The notes below the pieces were generated by a model. That model saw only the letters and a program-made list of their open reading frames with translations, was not told where the DNA came from and did no database searches. From the NCBI GenBank assembly GCA_900769465.1, contig CAAGGT010000296.1, positions 1 through 57,939 of the forward strand: a stretch of 57,939 nucleotides of DNA. The letters run 5' to 3'. How positions within the stretch are numbered: position 1 is the stretch's first letter; each line of letters opens with the position of its first letter. The position numbers were made by a program, and so were the translations under genes. Shown here piece by piece: positions 1 to 9,645 of this stretch. The stretch comes from Bacteroidaceae bacterium (GTDB taxonomy: Bacteria; Bacteroidota; Bacteroidia; Bacteroidales; Bacteroidaceae).

Positions 1-3000
1 ATTTCGGCGACCAGCTTTCGAGCGACAATATGGCCGAAATGAGGCAAATTGTTGAGTCGTGGACTACATTAATACCAAATATAGATATTGATGAAGTTCT
101 TTCTCCTGCCCCGGATAAAGAGACATGGTATATGCAAATTGTGGGTGTCGACAATGATGACCTTGATGACGCAGACGGCGAAATGCGTATCTACAACGAT
201 ATCGGTACTGCCTGGAATTACAAGACTATTGCCATTGATAGCACCGCCTTGCGAGGCAACGAGCACATAAAGAAGGTTGTATTCGAGGATTGTGCATCGG
301 CATCGGAAAATGCTAATACCTATTTGAGAATGGTAATTCACGACGGTGCGTTCAAGGATTGCAAGAACTTGAAAGAGTTCAATATGTACTACCTTGTAAC
401 AGACGGCACTAATAACTATCAAATGCTATATCCCTGGGATATATACATAGGCGATAATGTATTTGACGGTTGTCACCCTGATTTCCGCATTGTGGTTGCT
501 CCACAGCTATACAATATTTTTACCACCGATGCCAACTGGGGAAAATATGCCGACAGGATTGTGGCATCGGACTATATGCCCACAAAGTATGACCCGATAA
601 CAGTTGGCGGTGTGACATACGACTATGCGGCCAACTCGCTGAATACATTGCCTACATCGGAACTTACCCGCCTGCAATCGTCGTGGTGGAATGCTGCCAT
701 TATAGGTGCCGAGATTGCCATAGCTGTTGCTACTTATGGAGTCGCCAATGCTGCAACTGCATCTGCTCAAACAACAGCGCAGACTGCTGTCAATACTGCT
801 CAGCAAGCACTTAATACTGCGACTCAGAACATTTTGACTGAGGGTGCTGCTTTTGTGAATGAATGGAGTGAGGTAATCTTGACATCTGCCCTCGGCCCCG
901 AAAGATTCGGAGGTCTGATGTTCGTTCCCTCTATTAATGCTACAATTGCTTATAATACCGCAGCAGCTACATTGACAGCCAAAGAAATAGCACTGGCTGC
1001 TGCGATGTCCAGCTATACATATTATATGATAGCCGCAGGCGTTAGTGCGGGGTCGATAGCCGGCATCAATGGCCTTGACTATTTATCAAGCATGGTGGGC
1101 AAGAAGGCTCGTCGTGAACCAACTTGGATTATGAATGGTCAGTGGCTGATGACCGAGTGCAAGCACACCATCTACCACATGTATGTTAAGGATGTTGAGA
1201 ACAGGGAGACTGTGACGTTGTATAACGATATCGGTAGTGCCTACAACTACAAGACCGTTGCCATAGGTAGCACTGCATTCCATAACAAGAATTCGATAAA
1301 GACAATCAAGTTCCAGGATTTGTATGCAGATGCATCGGAGATGTACGCAAGCATGACGGTGTTGATTCCGGACTCTGCATTCATGGGATGTACAAGCCTT
1401 GAAACAGTGGATTTGATTATGCGCAGCATCGACACCAACCCAGACCGCGATGTTGCTCTTGGTCCCGAAAACTTTATCCTTTGTGGTGAAGATATCTTTG
1501 CCGGTTGTGACACGACAAAACTTAAGATTCGCATCGGTGCAGAAAAGTACGAAGAATTTGCAGAGAATCCAGTATGGGGTAAATATAAGAACTGCTTTGA
1601 GATAGTTGATCTCTCCGAGGTGGTCGACTACGTCGACTATGGTGCGCAATATAGCTACAGTTTCGAAAACAATACAAGAAAGAAGGAAACCTACCTTGGT
1701 GAACACAATATAGAACACGTGCATATCATCGGTCCCGATGTTGAAGGACTCGTGAGCCAGAATGGAGAACTCGGTATTTTCAACGATATCGGTGTCTACA
1801 ACAACTACAAACTCGACTATGTGAAGAATAAGGCCTTCTATGCTAACAAGAAACTTAAGGGTATTTCAATGTTCGACCTCAAGGGTTCGGCAGGTTTCGG
1901 TGATGCCTATACCGACTTGTCGCTTGCGCTTCAAGACTCGGCTTTTGCCCATTGTCCCAACTTGGAGTATATCAATATGCTCTATTTCCGCACCGATGGA
2001 ACCAACTCGGTAGAGCCGATGGACCCAAGCCGTGTGCAATTGGAGAGTGGAGTATTTGCCGGCAGCGAGAATTTCAAGGTGAAGATGGTAACCTCGGCTA
2101 TTGAAAGCTTTAAGGCCGATACTGCTTGGGCGAAGTATGAAGACAGATTCCTTCCAAGCTTCATCTTGACCCAGGACGAAGCCTTGATGGCTGCTCTCGA
2201 AGAGTGTGGAATGAAGTACGAATCGCCAATTACCGGAGGAAACTTTGATATCTATGATGTGATGACGGTAACTGACCCGGCCATACTCAATGGCAAGTTC
2301 CAGACAAAAAAGATTGCTGAATTCCGTGATTTCAAGGCCTTTGAATGCATCAATCTTGAATATATTGGTGAAGCATGGTTCAAGGATTGCGATAAACTGC
2401 AGGGTATTGAGCTGCCATCAACCATAAAGAGCATTGGAAAGCAGGCTTTTTATAATTGTGCTTTGCTTGATGATATTGTGATACCAGACAGCGTGACAGA
2501 GATAAAGAATGAGGCATTCAGTGGGTGTGCAATTTTAAGAAGCATTAGATTCCGGTCTTCAGCACCGGCAACCTTGGGCGCAGATGTTTTTGCAGGGTTG
2601 CCTGCCGACTATGTAATCTATGTTCCCGAGGCTGCTGTAGAAGCCTACAAGACAACTTGGTCACTGTATGCCGACCACATACAGTCTGTAAGCAACAGAC
2701 ACACCGGTATCTATGAGGTTACATTGACCGAGCCTGGAACATTGGCAAAAGAACTGGGTCTTACAATCACGGGTACCGACCCGCTTACCATCAACGGCAA
2801 CTATAACAAGTATGACAGCCTGAAGATTACCGGCCCCATCAACGGTACGGACGTTGGCGTAATCCGCATTATGGCCGGTCGCGATGTCGATAATTGTGAA
2901 GATATCTACCCTCGCAATCTCGAGTACCTTGACCTCTACGACGCACACATCAAAGCCGGTGGCGCCGACTACAACCAGGATGGTGCGAATGACCGCATCA

Positions 3001-6000
3001 CCGAGGATGATTGCATTGACACTTATATGTTCTGGGAACTTGATGTGTTGGAAACACTCATCTTGCCAAAGAGTGTAACAAAAATCAACGATTATGCATT
3101 CAATAACTGTGATAATTTGAAGCGTGTGGTCATCGGTGACAACACGAAGAGCATTGGTAAAAAGGTTTCTCACGACAGTAATAAACTACAAGAGGTGATT
3201 CTGCTTTGCAATGATGCCCCGGCAACCGATGCCAATGCTTGGTCCGAAGATAACCGTGTAAAGATATTTTATACGCCGAACTCTTATCGTGAGCATATTT
3301 CGGGCAGCCGGGCATATTACACTCGTGGCGACTCAATCGCTTCACCATTTGAAGATGATGCATTGTTGCACGCATTGGCCGAGAAACGAATCTACACAAT
3401 GTATGACCTGATTGAGTTGAACGACGTGGAAAACTTGATTAATGGCAACACCGCGATAACCAATTTCAATGAATTGATGTTTGCTGTGGAGGTGACCTCT
3501 TTGGGTGATAATTCATTGAGTGGCTGTTCTAATCTTGAAGAAACGACATTGCCATTCAATGTAAAAACAATATCTACAGGAGCATTTAATGGCTGTACAT
3601 CACTAAAGAGAATTAATGTTGGTTGTGATTCAATACCGACATTGGCAGAGAATGCATTTGAAAGTCTTCCCGAAGACTTTGTAATCTACGTAGAAGCCGG
3701 CAAGGAAGATGCTTATCGCAAGGCTTGGTCTCAATATGCCGACCACATCCAGGGTTTCAAAAAGCAGACAGATGAGATAAAGGTTGTAACTGTGACCGAG
3801 CCGGGCGCGCTTGGCGAGACACTCGGATTCACCGTAAATATGGATTCTCCAAGCGATGTGGGACGCATCGGCGGTGACCTCATCAGTATCAAGGCATTGA
3901 AAGTGAATGGCCCTATCAACGCTAAGGATATCGCAGTGTTGCGTATGCTCGGTGGTCGTGATGAAGAGGATGGCGATGAGGTGGCATTGGCCCGAATGAC
4001 ATATCTCGACCTCTACGATGCCACCATCTGCACCGACCCTGACAACATCTGCTTCAACAGAGACGGCAAGAATGACTATGTCAAGAACGACAACGAAATT
4101 CCCGGATATATGTTCTGGAAACTCGACAAGTTGCAGACCGTCATTCTTCCAAAGAATGTGACAAGGATTGACGACAATGCATTCTATGACTGCTTGAACA
4201 TAGAGACTATTGTGGTGGGCGATGCAACTGTGTATATTGGTAATGACGCCTTCGGAAAATGCAAGAACTTGAAAAATATTGTATTCCTGTGTAACGAGAA
4301 GGCGGAACTTGATGGCGATGTATTCACCGACCCTCTGTCCGACCAGCCCTATCAGGTAGAGAAAATGTATGTTCCGCTAAGTATGCATAATGCTTATGTG
4401 GCTGACCGTGAATATACAACACACACTAAAGAGTTCTGCTCAAATTATGACGAAGATGCGCTGTTCCGCGCCTATGGCTCGCACGCAGTGATGAGCGATG
4501 ACCAGTTGCGTAATGTAACCAACATCAATGGCTGGTTTGTGCATCATAATGATATTACCGACCTCACATCGCTGGGCATCAGTGCTGTTGACAGCATTAA
4601 CAACACTACATTCTCTTCTCTTGCAGGACTGAAAAAGATTACCCTTCCGGCAACACTTGCTGTAGTGGAAAAAGATGTCTTTGCTGCAAACACACAATTG
4701 CAATACGTTGACTTTGCAAAATGTGAGAACGGTGGAATTATAACACAAAGTAATATTGCCGGGTTAGGTCTTAATCAAGATGCTCTCATTTATGCGCCGG
4801 AAGACTTCACAGCTTCAGGCCTAATCAATGTTGTATATGGTAGCAAGGACAATCTGAAGTGTGACCATTTCACAATCTCTGACAATAGGGAATATGTTGT
4901 GCCACGTGAATTCAAGGCTGATGCCATCAGTTATGACCGCCAGTTTGCAAAGGGGGAGAAAACGACATTGTGTCTTCCTTTCGGCATAAAGGTACCTGCG
5001 GGTGTCAAGGCTTATATTATGTCAGGTGAGGTTGAAGATGCAATCTTTATCTCTCAAGTGGATAGTCTGGAGGCCGGAAAACCATATATGGTTGTGGCAG
5101 ATGAGAATATGACATTCAGTGTACAGGCAGAGACTTTGGTACCAGTCACTCCTGACAGATTGCCACAACTGACTGACGAGTATTTTGCAATGACCGGTAC
5201 ATTGACTCCGATATCGAAAGCGGAGGCCGCGCAGCAGTCTCTGTACATTCTTGGCGACGATGCTTGTTGGCACTTGGTAAAAGGTGCTAAAGACGGTGAA
5301 CCGGCACTGGCGCGCTACCGTGCTTTTATGAAGGCAACAAACGGTACCGGCCCCGATGTAGTCAATATGTATGAGTACGTTGATGAGTTGGCAATTGCTG
5401 ACGGCAACATTACTGCATTCGAGAACCCAGAGGAGAAGGTTGTCGGTACCCTGTCATATACCCGCACTATCAACAATGCTTGGAATGCTCTTTATGTTCC
5501 GTTCCAGATTGAGTTGACCGAGGAACTGCTTGCGAATTACGATGTGGCATATATAAATGATGTGCGTAGTTATGATTGGAACGATGACGGTGAACTCGAT
5601 GACTGGGAAGTGGAGATTATAAAGATAAAGAAGACAGGTAAGCTCAAGGCCAACCATCCATACGTAATCCGCCCGAAGAGTGACGATGCAATAAACCTGA
5701 ACATAACCCAGAGTAATACAAAATTGCACTCTACAGCTCCAGATAAGCAGATTGCGCTTACTTGCTCGTCTGTATATAAACAGTATACGATAAAGGGTAT
5801 ATACTCAAAGAGTGTAAGTGCAAATCTTGACAACGGCAATTATGTATATGCCATTAACAAGGTCGGTGAATGGCAGAAGATGGCGTTGAGTACATATTTG
5901 ATTCCTTTCCGCCTGTATCTGACTATGGCCAACAGCGATGGCTCAAGCGCAGAGGCCGGTGATGTTATTGCGCAGTCTATACGTATGCGACTTGCAGGCG

Positions 6001-6167
6001 AAGAGAACGAGGATGGCACAACTGTCATCTATGATGTAGAGGCTGATGAAGAACTGAAAGGTGAAAGCGGAAAGGTGAAAGCTGTTTATGACTTGCAGGG
6101 TCGTCGAGTTCTTGAGCCCAAGAAGGGTGGTATTTATATTGTAAATAATAAAAAGGTGATTTTTTAA
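1..6167 (+). CDS. BspA-like leucine-rich-repeat surface protein, 5' partial
   Basis: The frame is open from base 3 to the TAA at 6165-6167, so the first ATG at base 30 is probably internal and the true N-terminus lies outside the window. At least 2045 residues are visible. Many LRR_5/BspA-type units occur (for example residues about 800-880, with the pattern IxxIGKxAFYNCxxLxxIxIPDSVTEI). Larger modules are repeated: the block beginning EVTLTEPGTLAKELG (about 900) recurs near 1255 as VVTVTEPGALGETLG, and modules ending WGKYxxR recur in the first 700 residues. Residues about 215-355 are a different, Ala-rich hydrophobic segment. The C-terminus (VYDLQGRRV, then GGIYIVNNKKVIF) resembles the tail found on many secreted Bacteroidales proteins, possibly a type IX sorting signal. 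Family knowledge: such proteins are cell-surface adhesins or binding proteins. The ligand is unknown. Confidence 0.85.
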   Translation, partial: FGDQLSSDNMAEMRQIVESWTTLIPNIDIDEVLSPAPDKETWYMQIVGVDNDDLDDADGEMRIYNDIGTAWNYKTIAIDSTALRGNEHIKKVVFEDCASASENANTYLRMVIHDGAFKDCKNLKEFNMYYLVTDGTNNYQMLYPWDIYIGDNVFDGCHPDFRIVVAPQLYNIFTTDANWGKYADRIVASDYMPTKYDPITVGGVTYDYAANSLNTLPTSELTRLQSSWWNAAIIGAEIAIAVATYGVANAATASAQTTAQTAVNTAQQALNTATQNILTEGAAFVNEWSEVILTSALGPERFGGLMFVPSINATIAYNTAAATLTAKEIALAAAMSSYTYYMIAAGVSAGSIAGINGLDYLSSMVGKKARREPTWIMNGQWLMTECKHTIYHMYVKDVENRETVTLYNDIGSAYNYKTVAIGSTAFHNKNSIKTIKFQDLYADASEMYASMTVLIPDSAFMGCTSLETVDLIMRSIDTNPDRDVALGPENFILCGEDIFAGCDTTKLKIRIGAEKYEEFAENPVWGKYKNCFEIVDLSEVVDYVDYGAQYSYSFENNTRKKETYLGEHNIEHVHIIGPDVEGLVSQNGELGIFNDIGVYNNYKLDYVKNKAFYANKKLKGISMFDLKGSAGFGDAYTDLSLALQDSAFAHCPNLEYINMLYFRTDGTNSVEPMDPSRVQLESGVFAGSENFKVKMVTSAIESFKADTAWAKYEDRFLPSFILTQDEALMAALEECGMKYESPITGGNFDIYDVMTVTDPAILNGKFQTKKIAEFRDFKAFECINLEYIGEAWFKDCDKLQGIELPSTIKSIGKQAFYNCALLDDIVIPDSVTEIKNEAFSGCAILRSIRFRSSAPATLGADVFAGLPADYVIYVPEAAVEAYKTTWSLYADHIQSVSNRHTGIYEVTLTEPGTLAKELGLTITGTDPLTINGNYNKYDSLKITGPINGTDVGVIRIMAGRDVDNCEDIYPRNLEYLDLYDAHIKAGGADYNQDGANDRITEDDCIDTYMFWELDVLETLILPKSVTKINDYAFNNCDNLKRVVIGDNTKSIGKKVSHDSNKLQEVILLCNDAPATDANAWSEDNRVKIFYTPNSYREHISGSRAYYTRGDSIASPFEDDALLHALAEKRIYTMYDLIELNDVENLINGNTAITNFNELMFAVEVTSLGDNSLSGCSNLEETTLPFNVKTISTGAFNGCTSLKRINVGCDSIPTLAENAFESLPEDFVIYVEAGKEDAYRKAWSQYADHIQGFKKQTDEIKVVTVTEPGALGETLGFTVNMDSPSDVGRIGGDLISIKALKVNGPINAKDIAVLRMLGGRDEEDGDEVALARMTYLDLYDATICTDPDNICFNRDGKNDYVKNDNEIPGYMFWKLDKLQTVILPKNVTRIDDNAFYDCLNIETIVVGDATVYIGNDAFGKCKNLKNIVFLCNEKAELDGDVFTDPLSDQPYQVEKMYVPLSMHNAYVADREYTTHTKEFCSNYDEDALFRAYGSHAVMSDDQLRNVTNINGWFVHHNDITDLTSLGISAVDSINNTTFSSLAGLKKITLPATLAVVEKDVFAANTQLQYVDFAKCENGGIITQSNIAGLGLNQDALIYAPEDFTASGLINVVYGSKDNLKCDHFTISDNREYVVPREFKADAISYDRQFAKGEKTTLCLPFGIKVPAGVKAYIMSGEVEDAIFISQVDSLEAGKPYMVVADENMTFSVQAETLVPVTPDRLPQLTDEYFAMTGTLTPISKAEAAQQSLYILGDDACWHLVKGAKDGEPALARYRAFMKATNGTGPDVVNMYEYVDELAIADGNITAFENPEEKVVGTLSYTRTINNAWNALYVPFQIELTEELLANYDVAYINDVRSYDWNDDGELDDWEVEIIKIKKTGKLKANHPYVIRPKSDDAINLNITQSNTKLHSTAPDKQIALTCSSVYKQYTIKGIYSKSVSANLDNGNYVYAINKVGEWQKMALSTYLIPFRLYLTMANSDGSSAEAGDVIAQSIRMRLAGEENEDGTTVIYDVEADEELKGESGKVKAVYDLQGRRVLEPKKGGIYIVNNKKVIF

Positions 6168-6178
6168 AATAATGGATA

Positions 6179-6209
6179 ATTCACTGACGGCGACGCGCCG
6201 TCAGTGAAT
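6179..6209 (+). terminator. Hairpin downstream of the surface-protein gene
   Basis: A 13-bp perfect stem (6179-6191 with 6197-6209) and a 5-nt loop lie 11 bp after the stop codon. There is no clear T-tract, so it may be a processing or weak termination hairpin that leaves some transcript to reach the 59-codon gene starting 13 bp further on. Confidence 0.5.
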
Positions 6210-6222
6210 ATAAAAAGCAATT

Positions 6223-6402
6223 ATGAAGAAAGAGTATATCAAACCGGAATTTGTAGCAGTGTGCGTTGTTGCTGAATCAATGTTGGCCTTATCGGACGGC
6301 AGAGAGAATATGGGCAGCAACGAGAACCCCGGCGGTCAGGATGAATTCAATGCCGGCGCCGGCCGCGGCGAGTGGGGCAGTTTGTGGAAGAACGGTAAGT
6401 AA
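6223..6402 (+). CDS. 59-aa small protein with Gly-rich, aromatic C-terminus
   Basis: ATG at 6223 opens 59 codons ending in TAA at 6400-6402, directly between the surface-protein hairpin and a strong terminator. The protein starts MKKEYIKPEF, has a short hydrophobic stretch (VAVCVVAESMLALSDG), then a GG pair at residues 37-38 and a tail NAGAGRGEWGSLWKNGK. From memory, Bacteroidales genomes contain short proteins of this style (MKKxYxxP start, RGEWGxLW end), but I cannot name a family. No maturation or export enzyme sits beside it. It could be a secreted peptide, a regulator of the upstream gene, or a small envelope protein. Coding is supported by its position between two hairpins and its family-like ends; function is unknown. 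Confidence 0.6.
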   Translation: MKKEYIKPEFVAVCVVAESMLALSDGRENMGSNENPGGQDEFNAGAGRGEWGSLWKNGK

Positions 6403-6414
6403 GTTTTTCCACCC

Positions 6415-6465
6415 TTATATAAGAATCCGGCAACTGAGATTTTCAGTTGCCGGATTCTTATATAA
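6415..6465. terminator. Bidirectional terminator, 23-bp stem
   Basis: A perfect 23-bp inverted repeat (6415-6437 with 6443-6465) and a 5-nt loop separate the plus-strand 59-aa gene from the minus-strand rnhB stop at 6468. It would end transcripts from both sides. Confidence 0.85.
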
Positions 6466-6467
6466 CT

Positions 6468-7079
6468 TTACTCAAACGACAGCTCCAGTTGCTTGGGCTC
6501 TTCTCCAAGTAGGTTGAACGACATACGGTGATAGGGTGTCACGCCGTGCTCGCGGATGGCGGCGCGGTGCTTGGCTGTGGGGTAGCCTTTGTTGCTCTGC
6601 CAGTCGTACATGGGGTATTCCTGTGCCAGGCGCATCATATAGTCGTCGCGGTAGGTCTTTGCAAGGATTGATGCGGCGGCAATGCTCATGTATGTTGCAT
6701 CGCCCTTTACTACGGTGTTGTGTGTCACGCCGGGGTAGGAGGTAAACTTGTTTCCGTCTATGAGCAGGTGTTGCGGGCGCACTTTCAGTCCGTCTACAGC
6801 GCGGTGCATGGCAAGGATAGATGCGCGCAGAATGTTGATTTTGTCAATCTCTGCTGCGGTGACAATGCCTACCGCCCATGCTACGGCTTCGCGCTCTATG
6901 ACTTCGCGCAACCGGTAGCGTTGTGCCTCGGTGAGTTGCTTTGAGTCGTTAAGCAACTCGTTACTGAAATCGGGCGGTAGGATTACTGCCGCTGCATATA
7001 CATCGCCGGCGAGGCATCCGCGGCCGGCCTCGTCGCATCCTGCCTCAATTATTCCTGCTGTCTGGTAGGGTTTCAGCAT
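6468..7079 (-). CDS. rnhB: Ribonuclease HII
   Basis: This 203-aa protein is the normal length for RNase HII, which cleaves RNA in RNA-DNA hybrids and single ribonucleotides in DNA. The metal-binding acidic residues are visible: GCDEAGRG gives D16 and E17, LLIDGNK gives D108, and the KGDATYMSIAAASILAK block gives D127. These match the DEDD layout of the E. coli enzyme. Its ATG overlaps the sufS TGA by one base (TGATG), so translation is probably coupled to sufS. It is the last gene of the rimP-to-rnhB unit and is followed at once by the strong terminator at 6415-6465. Confidence 0.96.
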   Translation of the reverse strand: MLKPYQTAGIIEAGCDEAGRGCLAGDVYAAAVILPPDFSNELLNDSKQLTEAQRYRLREVIEREAVAWAVGIVTAAEIDKINILRASILAMHRAVDGLKVRPQHLLIDGNKFTSYPGVTHNTVVKGDATYMSIAAASILAKTYRDDYMMRLAQEYPMYDWQSNKGYPTAKHRAAIREHGVTPYHRMSFNLLGEEPKQLELSFE

Positions 7080-8305
7080 CAGGCAAACATTTTTATGGCT
7101 CTTTCGATGCCTTTTATTAGTGTGTCGACCTCCTCGCGTGTATTATATGCGGCGAATGATGCACGCACAGTGCCGGGGATACCGAGTGCCTCAATGAGTG
7201 GCTGGGCGCAGTGGTGACCGGTGCGTATTGCAATGCCCAGATGGTCAAGTATTGTGCCCAGGTCGGCTGGGTGTATGTCGCCCGCAAGGAATGAGATTGC
7301 GGAGCCGTCGGGGGTGCCGAATATTCGCATACCCGGCAGTTGACGTAACTGTTCAAGGGCGTATTGTGTGAGGCCGTGTTCGTGGGCTGCAATGTTTTCA
7401 ATGCCAATGCCCTCTACCCATTCGAGCGCTTTGCCCAGTGCTATGGCTCCAATGTAATCGGGCGTTCCGGCCTCGAACTTGTATGGCAGTTCATTGTATG
7501 TGGTGTTCTCGAATCGTACGGTCTTTATCATCTCGCCACCACCGTGATAGGGTCGCATTTCGTTCAGCCATTTCTCTTTGCCATAGAGTATGCCGATGCC
7601 TGTCGGGGCGTACACCTTGTGTCCGCTGAAGGCGAAGAAATCGGCATCGAGTTCCTGTATGTTTATCTTTATGTGTGGGGTGCTTTGCGCGCCGTCAATG
7701 AGTACGGGAACTCCGTGACTGTGGGCTATGTCAATGATTTCCTTTACGGGGTTGGTGATGCCAAGCACATTGGATACGTGCGTTACGCTCACAAGGCGTG
7801 TGTGTTCGTTGATCAGCTGCCTGTATGCCTCAATGTCGAGCGTGCAGTCATCATTCAACGGAATAACGCGCAATGTGATGCCTATGCGGTCGCGCAGCAA
7901 CTGCCAGGGGACAATGTTGCTGTGATGCTCCATTGTTGAGATGATGACCTCGTCGCCTGCCTTGAGGTATGTACCACCAAAGGATGATGCTACAAGGTTG
8001 ATGCTCTCGGTGGTGCCACGTGTGAAGATGATTTCGTGGCTGTGCTTTGCACCGATGAAACGGCGTACTGTCTCGCGCGCATTCTCCATTGCTGTTGTAG
8101 CTACCTGTGACAGGTGGTGGATGCCACGATGGACATTGGCATTTGTGGTGCAGTAGAGTTCGCAGATGGTGTCAATGACACAACGCGGCTTCTGTGTGGT
8201 GGCTGCGTTGTCGAGGTACACGAGCGGCTTGCCGTATACTGTCTGCTCCAGAATGGGGAATTGTCCTCGTATGTCGTCTATGTTGTACATTGTTTGTTCT
8301 CTCAT
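7079..8305 (-). CDS. sufS: Cysteine desulfurase SufS
   Basis: A 408-aa class V aminotransferase-fold, PLP-dependent enzyme that removes sulfur from cysteine for Fe-S cluster assembly. The PLP lysine is K230 (FSGHKVYAPTGIG) and the catalytic cysteine is C366 (RTGHHCAQP), the arrangement of SufS rather than IscS. The upstream start (MREQTMYN) is chosen because its ATG forms a 4-base ATGA overlap with the sufD stop. It follows sufD directly, with no sufE or sufU gene in the window. A SufE-like activator, if present, must be elsewhere. Confidence 0.96.
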   Translation of the reverse strand: MREQTMYNIDDIRGQFPILEQTVYGKPLVYLDNAATTQKPRCVIDTICELYCTTNANVHRGIHHLSQVATTAMENARETVRRFIGAKHSHEIIFTRGTTESINLVASSFGGTYLKAGDEVIISTMEHHSNIVPWQLLRDRIGITLRVIPLNDDCTLDIEAYRQLINEHTRLVSVTHVSNVLGITNPVKEIIDIAHSHGVPVLIDGAQSTPHIKINIQELDADFFAFSGHKVYAPTGIGILYGKEKWLNEMRPYHGGGEMIKTVRFENTTYNELPYKFEAGTPDYIGAIALGKALEWVEGIGIENIAAHEHGLTQYALEQLRQLPGMRIFGTPDGSAISFLAGDIHPADLGTILDHLGIAIRTGHHCAQPLIEALGIPGTVRASFAAYNTREEVDTLIKGIERAIKMFA

Positions 8306-9645
8306 TTACACAGGTTGCATCCTTTGCATTTGTTCAGTTCACCGCGGAAGCGTTTCTCGATGAGTATGTGCAGACGTTCCTTTAGGGGGATGATGTCGAT
8401 TTTCTCAATGACTTCACCGGCAAAAGCATACATAAGCAGATGGCGTGCTTCATCGGCGGGGATACCACGCTGCTGCATATAGAAGAGTGCGTTCTCGTCG
8501 AGCTGTCCCACGGTTGAGCCGTGGCTGCACTTTACATCATCGGCATAGATCTCGAGCTGTGGCTGTGCGTACATATGCGCGCAGCTGGTGAGGCACAGGT
8601 TGCGGTTGGTCTGCTGCGAGACGGTGCGTTGTGCATCGGGGTGTATGTGCATCTTGCCGGCAAAGACACCGGTGGATGACTCGTCGAGGATGTATTTGTA
8701 GAGTTCGTCGCTGGTGCAGTCGGGCACCAGGTGGTCAACGAGTGTGTGGTTGTCAATGTGCTGTGTCTTGTCGCCAATGGCAAGGCCGTTGATGCTTGTG
8801 TGCGCTCCACGGCCTGTGAGCGCAACGCTTGTGCTGTTGCGTGTGAAGCCGTTGGTGAGGGTGATGCAGCTATGGCTGAAATGGCTGTCGGTCTCTTGCT
8901 TGACAAGCATTGTTGCTACGCGTGTGTTGCTGTTGGCAGTCTCCTCAATATCGTATATGTTAAGCGATGCTCCGGTGCCCACGAATACCTCGGTGACGAG
9001 TGTGGAGAATGATTGTTTCTCCTGTGACGAGTGGTCGCACACGAGGATGTTTGCTTTGCTGTTATCCTCGAGGATTATGAGGATGCGGCGGTTGAGCATC
9101 ATCTCCACGTTTGCCTGTATGAGTGATACTATCTGTATTGTTTCCTCGACAACGGTGTTACGGGGAACGTAGAACAGCACACCGTCCTGTGCGAACATTG
9201 TGTTGAACTGTGCTATGCTGTCACCGTCACAAGCAAGACGGTTGTAGTATTTTTCGAGTAGGGCAGGGTGGCTCTTGGCAATGGCGTTGAGGCTTCCGAG
9301 GATTACTCCCTGTGGCAATTCGCGGCTGTGCCCATCGGCAGGAGTGTAGCTGTCGTTTACAATGTACACTCTGTGCGATTTGAGGTTGGGGACATCGCAA
9401 TGGAACATCGTGCCGGTGTCAGTGCCCGAGCCGGCACGCTTCAGGTTCATACCATAGTCAATGCCGAAGAGCTTGGCTATGGGGGTGTTGCGCCACTCCT
9501 CGTCCTTGCGGGTGGGGAATCCGGCTGCCTTGAAGCGGGCGAATGCCTCGTCGCGTTCGCCGTTCAGCAATGCCGCGCAAGAACGGTCGATAAGTTCTCT
9601 GTTCTGCGTGAACAGTTCTATGTATTCCTGTTCGTTGCCCATCAT
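8302..9645 (-). CDS. sufD: Fe-S cluster assembly scaffold protein SufD
   Basis: A 447-aa SufBD-fold protein (right-handed beta-helix core) that partners SufB and SufC in the SufBC2D scaffold. The C-terminal region has the family block DVKCSHGSTVGQLDENALFY and RGIPADEAR; the histidine in KCSHGST corresponds to the functionally important SufD histidine. The N-terminal 150 residues are variable, as usual for SufD. The start overlaps the sufC stop by four bases (ATGA) and the stop overlaps sufS in the same way. The product therefore acts with its neighbours in the cytoplasm, probably made in a fixed ratio through translational coupling. Confidence 0.95.
   Translation of the reverse strand: MMGNEQEYIELFTQNRELIDRSCAALLNGERDEAFARFKAAGFPTRKDEEWRNTPIAKLFGIDYGMNLKRAGSGTDTGTMFHCDVPNLKSHRVYIVNDSYTPADGHSRELPQGVILGSLNAIAKSHPALLEKYYNRLACDGDSIAQFNTMFAQDGVLFYVPRNTVVEETIQIVSLIQANVEMMLNRRILIILEDNSKANILVCDHSSQEKQSFSTLVTEVFVGTGASLNIYDIEETANSNTRVATMLVKQETDSHFSHSCITLTNGFTRNSTSVALTGRGAHTSINGLAIGDKTQHIDNHTLVDHLVPDCTSDELYKYILDESSTGVFAGKMHIHPDAQRTVSQQTNRNLCLTSCAHMYAQPQLEIYADDVKCSHGSTVGQLDENALFYMQQRGIPADEARHLLMYAFAGEVIEKIDIIPLKERLHILIEKRFRGELNKCKGCNLCK

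Noticed and set aside
6223..6402. Bacteriocin or RiPP precursor
   Set aside because: The GG pair and Gly-rich tail are suggestive, but no peptidase, transporter or modifying enzyme is near; reported only as a small protein.
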